Below are positions 46,430 to 55,911 of a stretch of DNA of 64,000 bases, in pieces. The stretch lies in the NCBI RefSeq assembly GCF_900184935.1, contig NZ_FXYE01000002.1, positions 682,001 to 746,000 of the forward strand, in the 5' to 3' direction. How positions within the stretch are numbered: the stretch's first letter is position 1; every line of letters starts with the position of its first letter. The notes beneath the pieces are model-generated. The model was not told the origin of the DNA. It did no database searches and worked only from the letters and a program-made list of their open reading frames with translations. The position numbers and the translations under genes were made by a program. Source of the stretch: Actibacterium lipolyticum. GTDB taxonomy: Bacteria > Pseudomonadota > Alphaproteobacteria > Rhodobacterales > Rhodobacteraceae.

Positions 46430-47748
46430 AACTGTCTGGATGGGGTCAATTCCCGCGCATCGACTGCCACGTCACCGCCCCGCGTACCGACGCCGAGGTT
46501 GCAGCCGCCCTGACCAAGGGCCACGCCATCGCACGTGGCAACGGGCGTGCCTATGGCGACAGCGCGGCAAGCGCGCAGAACACCGTAGATATGCGCGGCT
46601 TCAACCGGATGATCGCCTTTGACGACGCCACCGGCCAAGTGGTGGCCGAGGCCGGCGTTTTGCTGGGCGACGTCATCAACGCCTTCCTGCCGCGCGGCTG
46701 GTTCCCGCCCGTCACGCCGGGCACCAAGTTTGTGACGATCGGCGGTATGATTGCGGCAGACGTGCATGGCAAAAACCACCACAAACACGGCACATTCGGT
46801 GCTTTCGTCGATTGGATCGATGTGATGGGCGCGGACGGCACTGTTCAGCGCTGCAGCCCCACGGAAAACGCGGATCTGTTTGCTTGGACGATGGGCGGCA
46901 TGGGCCTGACCGGCATTATCCTACGCGCCGCTTTCCGCCTGAGCAAAGTTGAGAGCGCCTGGATCAAGCAAACGATGATCCCCGCCGCAAACCTTGATGC
47001 CGCGATGGACGTGTTTGAGGCATCCGGCGAGGCCACATACTCGGTCGCGTGGATTGACTGCCTGTCGGCGGGCGACGCGCTTGGCCGATCACTGGTAATG
47101 CTGGGCGAACATGCGCCGCGCGACACGCTTGATCTGGAAAAGCGCCGCCGCCCGTTTGACATCGCCGCCAAATCCAAACGCAGCATCCCGTTTAATGCGC
47201 CTTCCTTTGCCCTGAACAGCCTGACGGTTCGCGCCTTCAACGCCGCCTATTTCTATAATGGGCAGCGCAAGGCGGGCGACAGTTTCGTCGATTGGGACAG
47301 CTATTTTTACCCGCTGGACGCGATCCTTGGTTGGAACCGCATCTATGGGCGCAAAGGGTTCATGCAGTTCCAATGCGCCCTGCCCCTGGACAGTTCCAAG
47401 AAGGGCCTAGAGGCGCTGTTGCGTGCCACATCTGTGGCTGGCCAAGGGTCTTTCCTTGCCGTTCTGAAACGGTTCGGGGCGCAAGACAGCCGTTTTTCCT
47501 TCCCGATGGAAGGGTACACGCTGGCGCTGGATTTCCCGGTTAATCCTGAAACGCTGGCCCTGATGAAGCAACTGGACCAGATCACGCTGGACCACGGCGG
47601 GCGGTTCTATCTGGCCAAAGACGCGCGAATGACGCCGGAAACCCTGCGTTCTGCTGACCCGCGTGTTGACGAATTCCTGAACATGCGCGCCGCTGCTGGC
47701 CGCGCTGCGACATTCTCCTCTGCACAATCCGAAAGGCTGAAACTATGA
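46426..47748 (+). CDS. dprE1: DprE1-like FAD-dependent polyprenyl-phosphoribose 2-oxidase
   Basis: 440 residues. The VAO-type FAD site is GNGRAYGDSA (38-47) and PGTKFVTIGGMIAADVHGKNHH (98-119). Text matching mycobacterial DprE1 includes MGGMGLTGIILRA, FYPLDAILGWNRIYG, GFMQFQ and YLAKDARMTPETLR. The active-site Lys equivalent to Lys418 is Lys398. The position of Cys387, the benzothiazinone target, is Ala367 in the strand TLALDFP. The enzyme oxidises the 2'-OH of decaprenyl-phosphoryl-ribose. It lacks a signal peptide. It is coupled to gtrA and the DprE2-like gene by 4-base overlaps. Confidence 0.9.
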   Translation: MKLSGWGQFPRIDCHVTAPRTDAEVAAALTKGHAIARGNGRAYGDSAASAQNTVDMRGFNRMIAFDDATGQVVAEAGVLLGDVINAFLPRGWFPPVTPGTKFVTIGGMIAADVHGKNHHKHGTFGAFVDWIDVMGADGTVQRCSPTENADLFAWTMGGMGLTGIILRAAFRLSKVESAWIKQTMIPAANLDAAMDVFEASGEATYSVAWIDCLSAGDALGRSLVMLGEHAPRDTLDLEKRRRPFDIAAKSKRSIPFNAPSFALNSLTVRAFNAAYFYNGQRKAGDSFVDWDSYFYPLDAILGWNRIYGRKGFMQFQCALPLDSSKKGLEALLRATSVAGQGSFLAVLKRFGAQDSRFSFPMEGYTLALDFPVNPETLALMKQLDQITLDHGGRFYLAKDARMTPETLRSADPRVDEFLNMRAAAGRAATFSSAQSERLKL

Positions 47749-48485
47749 GCAACAAAGGCTCTGTCCTAATCCTTGGCGGACGTTCCGATATCGGCCTTGC
47801 GGTCGCACATCAATTTGCGGCATCGGGCCACCCGATCCTGCTGGCCGCGCGCAATTCGCAGTCCCTTGAGGCTGAGAAGAAAGACATCGAACTGCGCCAC
47901 GGCGTAAACGTTTCGCTGCATGACTTCGACGCTCTTGATACGGCAAGCCACGGCGCGTTCGTTGATGGGTTGGGCGATCTGCCCGAAATCGCCGTCTGCG
48001 CGGTTGGCGTGCTGGGCGATCAGTTCGAAAACGAACAAAACACCGAAACCGCGATTGAGGTGATGCGCGCCAATTACGAAGGCCCCGCGTCGATCATGGG
48101 CGTTTTGGCGAACCGGTTCGAAGAGCGTGGCAGCGGCGCGTTGGTCGGCATCAGTTCCGTCGCCGGGGACCGTGGGCGTGCGTCGAATTACATCTACGGC
48201 TCTGCCAAGGCTGGGTTCACCGCGTTCTTGTCGGGCCTGCGTAACCGTCTGGCCAAACGCGGCGTGCATGTCGTGACGGTCAAACCCGGCTTTGTGGCGA
48301 CCAAGATGGTCGAAGGGCTGGACCTGCCCGAAAAGCTGACGGCCGACCCAAAAGAATTGGGCGAAAAGATCGAAGCCGCCGTAACGCGCGGCAAGAACGT
48401 GATCTATGTGAAACCAATCTGGGCGATTGTGATGATGATCATCCGCAATATCCCCGAGATGATTTTCAAGAAAACCTCGATCTAA
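47745..48485 (+). CDS. dprE2: DprE2-like SDR, polyprenyl-phospho-2-keto-pentofuranose reductase
   Basis: 246 residues. The Rossmann motif is ILGGRSDIGLA (a DprE2-type GGxSxIG), then HDFDALDTASH, NYEGPASIMGVLANRF, the catalytic SSVAGDRGRASNYIYGSAKAG, and the C-terminal amphipathic tail VMMIIRNIPEMIFKKTSI. These match mycobacterial DprE2 (Rv3791) closely, including the membrane-edge tail. It reduces the keto sugar from DprE1 to give the arabinofuranose donor using NAD(P)H. The ATG overlaps the DprE1-like stop. A perfect hairpin follows the stop. Confidence 0.9.
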   Translation: MSNKGSVLILGGRSDIGLAVAHQFAASGHPILLAARNSQSLEAEKKDIELRHGVNVSLHDFDALDTASHGAFVDGLGDLPEIAVCAVGVLGDQFENEQNTETAIEVMRANYEGPASIMGVLANRFEERGSGALVGISSVAGDRGRASNYIYGSAKAGFTAFLSGLRNRLAKRGVHVVTVKPGFVATKMVEGLDLPEKLTADPKELGEKIEAAVTRGKNVIYVKPIWAIVMMIIRNIPEMIFKKTSI

Positions 48486-48491
48486 GGCATC

Positions 48492-48522
48492 GCCTGTCGC
48501 CCGCACCAAACGGGCGACAGGC
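48492..48522. terminator. Perfect 12-bp hairpin between dprE2 and ppsA
   Basis: The arms GCCTGTCGCCCG (48492-48503) and CGGGCGACAGGC (48511-48522) pair perfectly around a 7-base loop. A TTTTT tract (48533-48537) lies ten bases on, inside the ppsA end. It separates the two convergent genes and probably ends both transcripts. Confidence 0.8.
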
Positions 48523-48527
48523 TGCGA

Positions 48528-50903
48528 TTAGCCTTTTTCCGCCTTCGCCACATGCGCCTTTACGGCCATGAAACTGTCCGGCGTGACAGAGATTGAATCG
48601 ATCCCGCGTTCCACCAGCAGGCGCGCGAATTCAGGGTCGTTACTGGGGGCCTGACCGCAAAGCCCCACCTTGGCACCCGCTTTGTGCGCCCGTTCGATGA
48701 CTGTTTCGATCATCCATTGCACCGCTGGGTCACGTTCACGGAACAGGTGGGTCAACAGTTCTGAGTCCCGATCAACGCCCAGCGTCAGCTGCGTCAGGTC
48801 GTTCGACCCGATAGAGAAACCATCGAACCGTTTGGCGAATTCTTCGGCCAAAATCACGTTGGATGGGATTTCGCACATGACATAGACCTGCAGCCCGTTT
48901 TCGCCGCGCACCAAGCCGTTGTCGGCCATCACCTCTAGCACCTTGTCGGCCTCTTCTGGCGAGCGGCAGAAAGGGATCATGACGATGGTGTTGGTGAACC
49001 CCATCTCTTCGCGCAGCTTCTTGATCGCCCGGCATTCCAACGCGAACCCATCGCGATAAGCGTCAGAGTAATAACGCGAGGCACCGCGGAACCCGATCAT
49101 CGGGTTTTCCTCGTCCGGTTCAAACTGACGCCCGCCCAAAAGGTCGGCGTATTCGTTGGTCTTAAAATCGCTCATCCGAACGATCATCGGCTTGGGAAAT
49201 TGCACCGCTGCGATGCGTGACAGGCCCATGGCCAGCTTATCGACGAAATAGTCGGGCTTGTTGTCATAGCCTTTGGTCAGCTCCTCAATCTCTGCCCTGG
49301 CTGTGTCATCGTTCAGCAGGTGGAACCGCGTCAGGGCCAGCGGGTGAACCTTGATGGCATTGCTGACAACAAATTCCATCCGCGCCAGCCCAACGCCATC
49401 CGCCGGCAAACGCCACCACCGCGCGGCGGCGGACGGGTTGGCCATGTTCAGCATGATGTTGGTGCGGGTTTCGGGAACCTCGCCCAATTCAATCTCTTCG
49501 ACATCAAACTTGGCGATGCCGGAATAAACGTATCCCTCTTCGCCTTCGGCGCAGGAAACGGTGACATCCTGCTGGTCGTGCAAATGATGGGTCGCGTTGC
49601 CGGTGCCGACGATGGCGGGAAGGCCCAATTCGCGGCTAACGATGGCGGCGTGCGACGTGCGCCCCCCGTGATCGGTGATAATGGCCGCCGCGCGCTTCAT
49701 GATTGGCACCCAGTCAGGGTCAGTTGTTGATGTTACAAGGATCGAGCCATCAACGAAGCGGTCAATGTCTGCCGCGCTTTCGATCAGGCAAACCGTGCCC
49801 GTGGCCACCGCCCCGCCAACACTTAGCCCTGTTAGCAGCAGGTCGCCCTTTTCGTGGATGGTATAGGCTTTCATCGCGCCGGTTTCCGCGCGGGACTGAA
49901 CCGTTTCGGGGCGGGCCTGAACGATATACAGCTTGCCGTTGATCCCATCCTTGGCCCATTCCATATCCATGGGCTGTCCATAATGCTGTTCGATGATCGC
50001 GGCCTGTTTGGCCAGTTCCACAATCTCGGCATTGTCCAGAACGAAGGCACCGCGTTCCGCCCTAGAGGTTGGCACGTTCTTCGTTTGCCCACCGTCGGCC
50101 CCGGCATAGATCATCTTTTGCTCTTTCGCGCCCAAGGTCTTTTCGATGATCGGCACAAGGGTCGTGTCGCTAAGGAAGGGCTTGTACACCTCATACTCGT
50201 CCGGGTTCACGGCGCCCTGCACCACGTTTTCACCCAAACCCCACGCGGCGTTGATCAGCACAACTTTGTCAAAGCCGGACTCTGTGTCGATGGAGAACAT
50301 AACCCCCGAACCGCCAATGTCAGAGCGCACCATTTGTTGCACCCCAACCGACAGCGCGACCTTTTGATGATCAAACCCTTTCAGCGTGCGATAGGTAATC
50401 GCGCGATCCGTAAACAGCGACGCATAGCAACGCTTGCACGCGTCCAGCAGCGCCTTTTCACCACAGACGTTCAGAAAAGTTTCCTGTTGCCCGGCGAAAC
50501 TAGCATCCGGCAAATCCTCAGCCGTGGCAGAGGACCGCACAGCCACAGAGGCATCAGTCGTTCCCGCGCGTGCGCTTAGTTCAACATAGGCCGCGCGGAT
50601 ATCGGCCAACAGCGCCTCGGGCCAGTTTCCGGCAACGATCATCGCGCGGATGGTTTTGCCCGCTTCCTGAAGCGAAATCCGCCCGTCAGCCAACTGGGCC
50701 AGCACATCCCCCATCCGATCATACAGCGCGTTAAATTCGATAAAGTCGCGGAACGCATCCGCGCTGGTCGCGAACCCGGCGGGAACTGCGATGCCCTTGC
50801 CATCCAGCACGCTGACCATTTCGCCCAGCGATGCGTTCTTGCCGCCAACTTGCGGCACGTCGCCCCGCGCGAGTTTTTCAAACCAAATAACGTTCTGGCT
50901 CAT
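48528..50903 (-). CDS. ppsA: Phosphoenolpyruvate synthase
   Basis: 791 residues, the normal PpsA length. The N-terminal ATP-grasp part has GGKNASLGEM, SVAVRSSATAEDLPDASFAG; the phosphohistidine swivel has GGRTSHAAIVSRELG; the C-terminal PEP site has GFRGASRYY and GSNDLTQLTLG, ending in VGLCGQAPSNDPEFA. It makes PEP from pyruvate for gluconeogenesis. ATG 50903 has AAAGGA nine bases upstream; the frame opens to 51059. It is divergent from a P-type ATPase gene. Confidence 0.97.
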   Translation of the reverse strand: MSQNVIWFEKLARGDVPQVGGKNASLGEMVSVLDGKGIAVPAGFATSADAFRDFIEFNALYDRMGDVLAQLADGRISLQEAGKTIRAMIVAGNWPEALLADIRAAYVELSARAGTTDASVAVRSSATAEDLPDASFAGQQETFLNVCGEKALLDACKRCYASLFTDRAITYRTLKGFDHQKVALSVGVQQMVRSDIGGSGVMFSIDTESGFDKVVLINAAWGLGENVVQGAVNPDEYEVYKPFLSDTTLVPIIEKTLGAKEQKMIYAGADGGQTKNVPTSRAERGAFVLDNAEIVELAKQAAIIEQHYGQPMDMEWAKDGINGKLYIVQARPETVQSRAETGAMKAYTIHEKGDLLLTGLSVGGAVATGTVCLIESAADIDRFVDGSILVTSTTDPDWVPIMKRAAAIITDHGGRTSHAAIVSRELGLPAIVGTGNATHHLHDQQDVTVSCAEGEEGYVYSGIAKFDVEEIELGEVPETRTNIMLNMANPSAAARWWRLPADGVGLARMEFVVSNAIKVHPLALTRFHLLNDDTARAEIEELTKGYDNKPDYFVDKLAMGLSRIAAVQFPKPMIVRMSDFKTNEYADLLGGRQFEPDEENPMIGFRGASRYYSDAYRDGFALECRAIKKLREEMGFTNTIVMIPFCRSPEEADKVLEVMADNGLVRGENGLQVYVMCEIPSNVILAEEFAKRFDGFSIGSNDLTQLTLGVDRDSELLTHLFRERDPAVQWMIETVIERAHKAGAKVGLCGQAPSNDPEFARLLVERGIDSISVTPDSFMAVKAHVAKAEKG

Positions 50904-50931
50904 GTTCTTGGTTCCTTTGGGTGTGTGCATG

Positions 50932-50954
50932 TTTAAAAGCTTGTCCCTTTTAAA
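50932..50954. promoter_or_regulatory. Perfect 8-bp inverted repeat upstream of ppsA
   Basis: TTTAAAAG (50932-50939) and CTTTTAAA (50947-50954) are exact complements seven bases apart. They lie 29 bases before the ppsA ATG and about 100 bases before the divergent P-type ATPase start. The AT-rich symmetric core is typical of an operator; the regulator is unknown. Confidence 0.35.
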
Positions 50955-51052
50955 GATCATCCAACACTTCGGTTCCTTGATCCGTGTCATGGTTCCAAAC
51001 CTGTGCGGGGCGCATTTTGCGGATGAAACGACGCGCGCGCAGGACAGACACC

Positions 51053-53647
51053 ATGCCAATGGACCACTCGCCTTTCACCGTGACCCGGCCACAAGGCCTA
51101 ACCAGTGCCGAAGCCAAGACGACCCTTGAACGCGTTGGCCCCAACGCGCTGCAAAAGACACGTCATGCATCGCCGGTGCAGGTGTTCGCGCGGCAGTTCG
51201 TGGGGTTTCTGATCCTAATCCTGATCGGTGCCGCCGGCGTTGCATTGGCCTTGGGAGAGGTCATAGACGCCATCGGCATCATGCTTGTCGTCCTGATCAA
51301 CGGGGTGCTTGGTTTCGTTCAGGAATGGCGCGCTGAAACGGCGTTGGCAGCGTTGCAGAATATGCTGTCCACCGCAGCGCGGGTGCTGCGCGATGGGCGC
51401 GAACAGATGATAGATACGCGTGAAATCGTCCCCGGCGACGTTGTCTTGTTAGAGGCCGGAGACCGCGTGCCAGCCGACCTGAAACTAAGCGAAGCCGTGC
51501 AGCTGAAGGTCGATGAAAGCGTTCTGACCGGTGAATCCTTTCCCGTGGATAAAGAGGCCATCGACGACAGCGTCATCTATATGGGCACGTCGGTCGTTGC
51601 GGGCCGCGCCGAAGGTGTGGTCACGGCAACCGGCCAAGCCACCGAATTTGGGCAAATCGCCGACCTGACGGGTGGCATCGGCACCAAAACAACGAACCTA
51701 CAGCGTCAGCTTGGTCTGTTGGCAAAACAGATTGGCATGGCCGCGCTTATGGTTGCTCTTTTGGTTGGCCTTGTGGGCGTGATGACCGGTCAGCCCCCCG
51801 TTGCCATGTTGATGACCGCGCTGTCGCTGGCCGTGGCGATCGTACCAGAGGGGCTTCCGGCGGTGGTCACGGTTACCCTTGCCTTGGGCGCGGCGGCAAT
51901 GGTGCGCCAGCATGCCTTGGCCCGCCGCCTGCAAGCGGTTGAAACACTGGGCGCGGCCACGGTCATCTGCACCGACAAAACCGGCACGCTGACCCAAGAT
52001 GAAATGACAGCCGCCGAAATTTGGACCCCAGACGGAAGCTTTACCGCCACCGGTGCCGGCTATGACCCGACCGGGCACATCTCTAACAGTCAGGCGCGCG
52101 TGCGCGCCGGTGACGACCCGGCCCTTGGTGCCCTTCTGGAAACGGCGTTGATCTGTAACCACGCCCGCCTGCACCGCGAAGGCGACCAGTGGGAAATGAT
52201 CGGGGAACCGACAGAGGGCGCGCTTGTCACGCTTGGCTATAAAGGCTGGGCCCCACTGCCCGCCCCCAACAGCGCCATTGCCGAACTACCCTTTAGCAGT
52301 GAACGCAAGCGGATGAGCGTTTTGGCCCAATCCGGGTCAGAATTTGTACTGCACAGCAAAGGCGCCCCCGAGCAGATATTGGAATGTTCCAACTGGATTC
52401 GTCGCAATGGTGTTCTGACCTCGCTTGACGAAACCCAAAGCGCCGAGATCCTGAACGCATACGAGGCGATGGCAAAGCGCGGGCTTCGTGTGATCGCCAT
52501 GGCACGCCACACCCAAACCGATGCCACCCTGCCCGCGTCAGAGGGTGACATGGAATTTCTGGGCTTTGTCGGCCTGATTGATCCGCCGCGCGTTGAGGTG
52601 AAGGGGGCGATTGCTGCCTGCCGCTCTGCCGGGATTCGGATCATCATGATCACTGGCGACAGCCCCGTCACCGCCCGCGCCGTGGCCGAGCAGTTGGATT
52701 TGCCCGTGAGCCGCGTCCTTACCGGCCACGACATCGAAGATTTCAGCGACGAGCAGCTGACCAGCGCCTTAGCCGAAGATGTGCTGTTCGCCCGCACCAA
52801 ACCCGCCCACAAAATGCGCATCGTCCAAGCATTGCAAAGCCGACAGGACATCGTGGTGATGACAGGTGACGGCGTGAACGACGCGCCCGCCCTGAAACAA
52901 GCCGACATTGGCGTCGCCATGGGCATTCGCGGAACTGATGTTGCCCGCGATGCATCCGATCTGGTGCTGTTGGATGACAACTTCACCACCATCTTCAACG
53001 CGATCCGCGAAGGGCGTCGCCAGTACGACAACATCAAGAAATTCGTGCGCTACTTGCTATCGTCGAACTCGGGCGAGGTGCTGGCGATCACGGCGAATCT
53101 TTTGATCGGGGGGCCGCTGATCTTTTTGGCAACGCAAATCCTGTGGATCAACCTTGTGACCGACGGCGTGACAGCCGTTGCACTTGGGCTGGAAAAGGCC
53201 ACCCCAGACCAGATCAAACGCCCACCCCGCGCCAAATCCGAACCCATTTTGGGGCGGATGGGGCTGGCCACCATTGTTGGCTTTGGCATCTATACGGGTT
53301 TGGCCAGCCTTTGGGTGTTTTACACCGTGCTGCCACAGGGCGAAGTCACCGCGCGAACTGCCGCCTTCACCACCATGCTGCTATCTGAAAAAGCCAGCGT
53401 ATTTGCCTTTCGCTCGCTTACGCAGCCCTGCACGCGCATTGGGTGGTTTTCCAATCCGATGCTTCACCTTGCGCTGGCTGCATCTGTCGGGGCGCATGTC
53501 GCTGCGGTGTATTGGGCGCCCCTGCAACTGGTCCTTCACACCGGGCCGCTTAGCTGGGCCCATTGGCAAATGATCCTCATTCTTCTGATCCCGCTGATTG
53601 TTGTGCCCGAGCTTTTCAAGATGGTACGCACCCGCTTTCAGGCCTGA
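51053..53647 (+). CDS. P2-type (Ca2+-like) cation-transporting ATPase
   Basis: 864 residues. The phosphorylation motif CTDKTGT has Asp308; TGES lies in the A domain, [22 protein letters not shown] in the hinge and [16 protein letters not shown] in M6; PEGLPAV is in M4. These indicate the P2A/P2B group of Ca2+ or similar pumps (also called PMA-like). Ion specificity is uncertain. The N-terminus has no metal-binding domain. ATG 51053 has AGGA eight bases upstream. It is divergent from ppsA and tail-oriented toward the iron island. Confidence 0.9.
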   Translation: MPMDHSPFTVTRPQGLTSAEAKTTLERVGPNALQKTRHASPVQVFARQFVGFLILILIGAAGVALALGEVIDAIGIMLVVLINGVLGFVQEWRAETALAALQNMLSTAARVLRDGREQMIDTREIVPGDVVLLEAGDRVPADLKLSEAVQLKVDESVLTGESFPVDKEAIDDSVIYMGTSVVAGRAEGVVTATGQATEFGQIADLTGGIGTKTTNLQRQLGLLAKQIGMAALMVALLVGLVGVMTGQPPVAMLMTALSLAVAIVPEGLPAVVTVTLALGAAAMVRQHALARRLQAVETLGAATVICTDKTGTLTQDEMTAAEIWTPDGSFTATGAGYDPTGHISNSQARVRAGDDPALGALLETALICNHARLHREGDQWEMIGEPTEGALVTLGYKGWAPLPAPNSAIAELPFSSERKRMSVLAQSGSEFVLHSKGAPEQILECSNWIRRNGVLTSLDETQSAEILNAYEAMAKRGLRVIAMARHTQTDATLPASEGDMEFLGFVGLIDPPRVEVKGAIAACRSAGIRIIMITGDSPVTARAVAEQLDLPVSRVLTGHDIEDFSDEQLTSALAEDVLFARTKPAHKMRIVQALQSRQDIVVMTGDGVNDAPALKQADIGVAMGIRGTDVARDASDLVLLDDNFTTIFNAIREGRRQYDNIKKFVRYLLSSNSGEVLAITANLLIGGPLIFLATQILWINLVTDGVTAVALGLEKATPDQIKRPPRAKSEPILGRMGLATIVGFGIYTGLASLWVFYTVLPQGEVTARTAAFTTMLLSEKASVFAFRSLTQPCTRIGWFSNPMLHLALAASVGAHVAAVYWAPLQLVLHTGPLSWAHWQMILILLIPLIVVPELFKMVRTRFQA

Positions 53648-53711
53648 TTTCATTGGCTTTCTAAGGCGTTTCATCCCAGAAAATATACCCGATTAAAAAA
53701 GTCGGATTGAC

Positions 53712-53736
53712 AAACCTAAGTATTTCACTCAGGTTT
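53712..53736. promoter_or_regulatory. 25-bp palindrome with RirA-like TGA-N9-TCA core before the hemP operon
   Basis: Arms AAACCTAAGT (53712-53721) and ACTCAGGTTT (53727-53736) are complementary at nine of ten bases around a 5-base spacer. The core TAA-N9-TCA (53717-53731) differs by one base from the RirA IRO-box TGA-N9-TCA. It lies about 70 bases before the first gene of the hemP operon. I suggest an iron-responsive operator. The rest of this gap holds nothing else I can name. Confidence 0.5.
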
Positions 53737-53806
53737 AGGCCAACTTCTAGCCACCCGCTCGAAACTGAGGGGGAAGCCCGAATCTCCAGATGAAAGGACT
53801 TCCGCC

Positions 53807-53974
53807 ATGGTGCGTGCTCAAGACATTGGAAATGAACGCCGAAATGAACGGACGCAACACCGCCCGGACACTGTTGAACTGGCAGCAATGCTGTCCGAAG
53901 CCGGCCTTGGCCACGGTTTTGATTTTGAGTGGTTCATGAACCACTTCGATATGCGCGGAAGGGTCGAACAATGA
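53807..53974 (+). CDS. Small 55-residue protein coupled to hemP
   Basis: A 55-codon frame with AAAGGA eight bases before its ATG ends in TGA that overlaps the hemP ATG (ATGA at 53971-53974). The protein is hydrophilic and Arg-rich at the start (GNERRNERTQHRP), then LAAMLSEAGLGHGFDFEWFM and MRGRVEQ. I recognise no family. The ribosome site, coupling and position at the head of an iron operon all support translation. It could be a regulatory leader peptide or a small haem/iron protein. Confidence 0.6.
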   Translation: MVRAQDIGNERRNERTQHRPDTVELAAMLSEAGLGHGFDFEWFMNHFDMRGRVEQ

Positions 53975-54138
53975 TGTACGCAATGGCACAAGAAACCCGT
54001 CAGAACACAGTTCCCACACATCCAACGTATGACGCAGAGGCCCTGACCAAAGGTGGCGGCCAAGCACAGATCGTCCTTGGCGAACAAGTCTACACCCTTC
54101 GCATCACGCGGCAGGGAAAGCTGATTTTGACGAAATGA
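53971..54138 (+). CDS. hemP: Hemin uptake protein HemP
   Basis: 55 residues. The C-terminal HemP signature QIVLGEQVYTLRITRQGKL ends in ILTK, as in the family. HemP is an RNA-like-binding small protein linked to haem uptake and to its regulation in alpha- and betaproteobacteria. AAGGG lies seven bases upstream of ATG 53971. It overlaps the upstream 55-residue gene and the next conserved gene (ATGA at 54135). No haem receptor or hmu transporter gene is in this window. Confidence 0.9.
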   Translation: MMYAMAQETRQNTVPTHPTYDAEALTKGGGQAQIVLGEQVYTLRITRQGKLILTK

Positions 54139-54614
54139 CCCATCCGAACGCAAAACGCGGCGGCGCGCCTGTTGGCCTGCTGACCGAGCTGCCAGACGTT
54201 GAGGCTGGCGCAGTGCTTTACCTGCGGCTGTGGTGCGAAGGAGCCGTATCACAGGCGCAGGTAAGCGATGATTTTGCGCTTGCCTTGGGCATGGACCACG
54301 GCCGCCGCGCCTTGGCGGCATTTGAACAGCTTTGCGATCTTTGTGTTCGTCACGGTCGCCGCCCGCTGGTGCGCCATCAGGTGACCTGCAAATGCCTTGG
54401 CGCCGATGAAAGCTGCTTTGCCAATTTCATTTCCGCAGCGGCCGATGGCCAGCGCGAGGATGCGATGCTGATCGCCACACTATTGGTGCGCGCCGATGTC
54501 GCCCCCAGCCTTACAGCGCTCGCCGAAGATGTCGGGATCGCCCTGAAACGGATGGTGCACCGGCCTGGGGCGCCTCAACCGGCTTACGAACAAAGACCGA
54601 CATTACTGCACTGA
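54135..54614 (+). CDS. Conserved hypothetical protein of the hemP operon
   Basis: 159 residues, soluble and helical, with a Cys-rich middle (QLCDLCVRHG, VTCKCLGADESC: five Cys). No known domain is visible. The C-terminal half seems distantly similar to the protein at 56800-57231: both show F-x-x-L/A...G-R-P, then V...DE/DES...F, then DG/GQ and L-x-x-LxxRxD/QSMRRS helices. It overlaps hemP by 4 bases and ends 15 bases before the imelysin gene. A role in iron or haem handling is inferred from the operon only. Confidence 0.65.
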   Translation: MTHPNAKRGGAPVGLLTELPDVEAGAVLYLRLWCEGAVSQAQVSDDFALALGMDHGRRALAAFEQLCDLCVRHGRRPLVRHQVTCKCLGADESCFANFISAAADGQREDAMLIATLLVRADVAPSLTALAEDVGIALKRMVHRPGAPQPAYEQRPTLLH

Positions 54615-54629
54615 AAAGGACTTCCCTTA

Positions 54630-55892
54630 ATGAAACCGATCTACTTAGCAACGACCGCCGTGACGCTTGTCATGGCAACGGCGGCCGCAGCCGAAGAAAA
54701 GAGCGACGTCCTAGCGACATACGCGAACATCGCCCAAGCAGGTTATGCTGACAGCCTTGTAACCGCGCAGCGCCTGAAGGCAGCCGTTGATACGCTGGTA
54801 TCCGCGCCTTCCGCCGAAGCCCTGCAAGCCGCTAAATCCGCTTGGCTTGCCGCGCGCGTTCCTTACCAGCAGACCGAAGTGTTCCGTTTTGGCAATGCGA
54901 TCGTTGACGACTGGGAAGGCAAAGTTAACGCATGGCCGCTGGACGAAGGTCTGATCGATTACGTTGACGCCTCTTACGGTGGTGCGACGGACGAAAACGA
55001 ATTTGCGGTGCTGAACGTCGTTGCGAACCCAACTTTCACCCTTTCCGGGAACGAAGTTGACGCATCCGCCATCACCCCCGCCCTGCTGGCAGAAACCCTG
55101 CACGAAGCTGACGGTGTGGAATCCAACGTTGCAACCGGTTACCACGCGATTGAATTCCTGCTGTGGGGCCAAGATCTGAACGGCCACAACAACGGCGCAG
55201 GCAACCGTTCGTGGACAGACTATGCCCAAGGCGAAGCGTGCACCGGTGGCAACTGTGACCGTCGCGGCGCGTACCTTCAGGCGGCTAGCGACCTTTTGGT
55301 TTCTGATCTGGAATGGATCACCGCTCAGTGGGCCGAAGGTGGCGCAGCACGCACCGAACTGCTGGCCGACGAAAGCGCGGGCATCGTTGCGATCCTGACC
55401 GGCATGGGCAGCCTTTCTTACGGCGAACAAGCGGGTGAACGTATGCGCCTTGGCCTGATGCTGAACGACCCGGAAGAAGAGCATGACTGCTTCTCTGACA
55501 ACACGCACAACAGCCACTTTTACGACGGCCTGGGCGTGCGCAACGTTTATCTGGGCGAATACACCCGCGTTGACGGCACTGTCGTTTCCGGCCCGTCGGT
55601 TTCTGATCTGGTTGCCGCCGCAGACGGCGCACTGGACGCGGAACTGAAGGGCAAGCTGGACACGACCGTGATTGCCCTTGGCAAAATCAAGTCCGCTGCT
55701 GAAGCAGGCTTTTCCTACGACCAGATGCTAGAGCGCGGCAACGAAGCCGGTGAGGCGCTTGTCATGGGCGGCGTGAATGGTTTGATCGACCAGACACGAT
55801 CTATCGAACGCGCGGTTGCGGTGCTTGGCCTTGACCAGATTGAGTTCGAAGGCTCTGACAGCTTGGACAACCCAACGGCGGTTTTCCAGTAA
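54630..55892 (+). CDS. Imelysin-family iron-regulated protein (IrpA-like, peptidase M75 fold)
   Basis: 420 residues. A signal peptide ends near residue 21 (TAAAAEE). The imelysin GxHxxE motif is GYHAIEFLLWG with His172 and Glu175. A Cys pair in GEACTGGNCDRRG and text HNSHFYDGLGVRNVYLGEY match the IrpA/ICMP type found in iron-regulated operons of bacteria. Family members are periplasmic and iron-linked. It is probably the last gene of the hemP unit: a strong terminator follows 20 bases after the stop. Confidence 0.9.
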   Translation: MKPIYLATTAVTLVMATAAAAEEKSDVLATYANIAQAGYADSLVTAQRLKAAVDTLVSAPSAEALQAAKSAWLAARVPYQQTEVFRFGNAIVDDWEGKVNAWPLDEGLIDYVDASYGGATDENEFAVLNVVANPTFTLSGNEVDASAITPALLAETLHEADGVESNVATGYHAIEFLLWGQDLNGHNNGAGNRSWTDYAQGEACTGGNCDRRGAYLQAASDLLVSDLEWITAQWAEGGAARTELLADESAGIVAILTGMGSLSYGEQAGERMRLGLMLNDPEEEHDCFSDNTHNSHFYDGLGVRNVYLGEYTRVDGTVVSGPSVSDLVAAADGALDAELKGKLDTTVIALGKIKSAAEAGFSYDQMLERGNEAGEALVMGGVNGLIDQTRSIERAVAVLGLDQIEFEGSDSLDNPTAVFQ

Positions 55893-55911
55893 CACCTCAT
55901 ACCTCAGCCAG

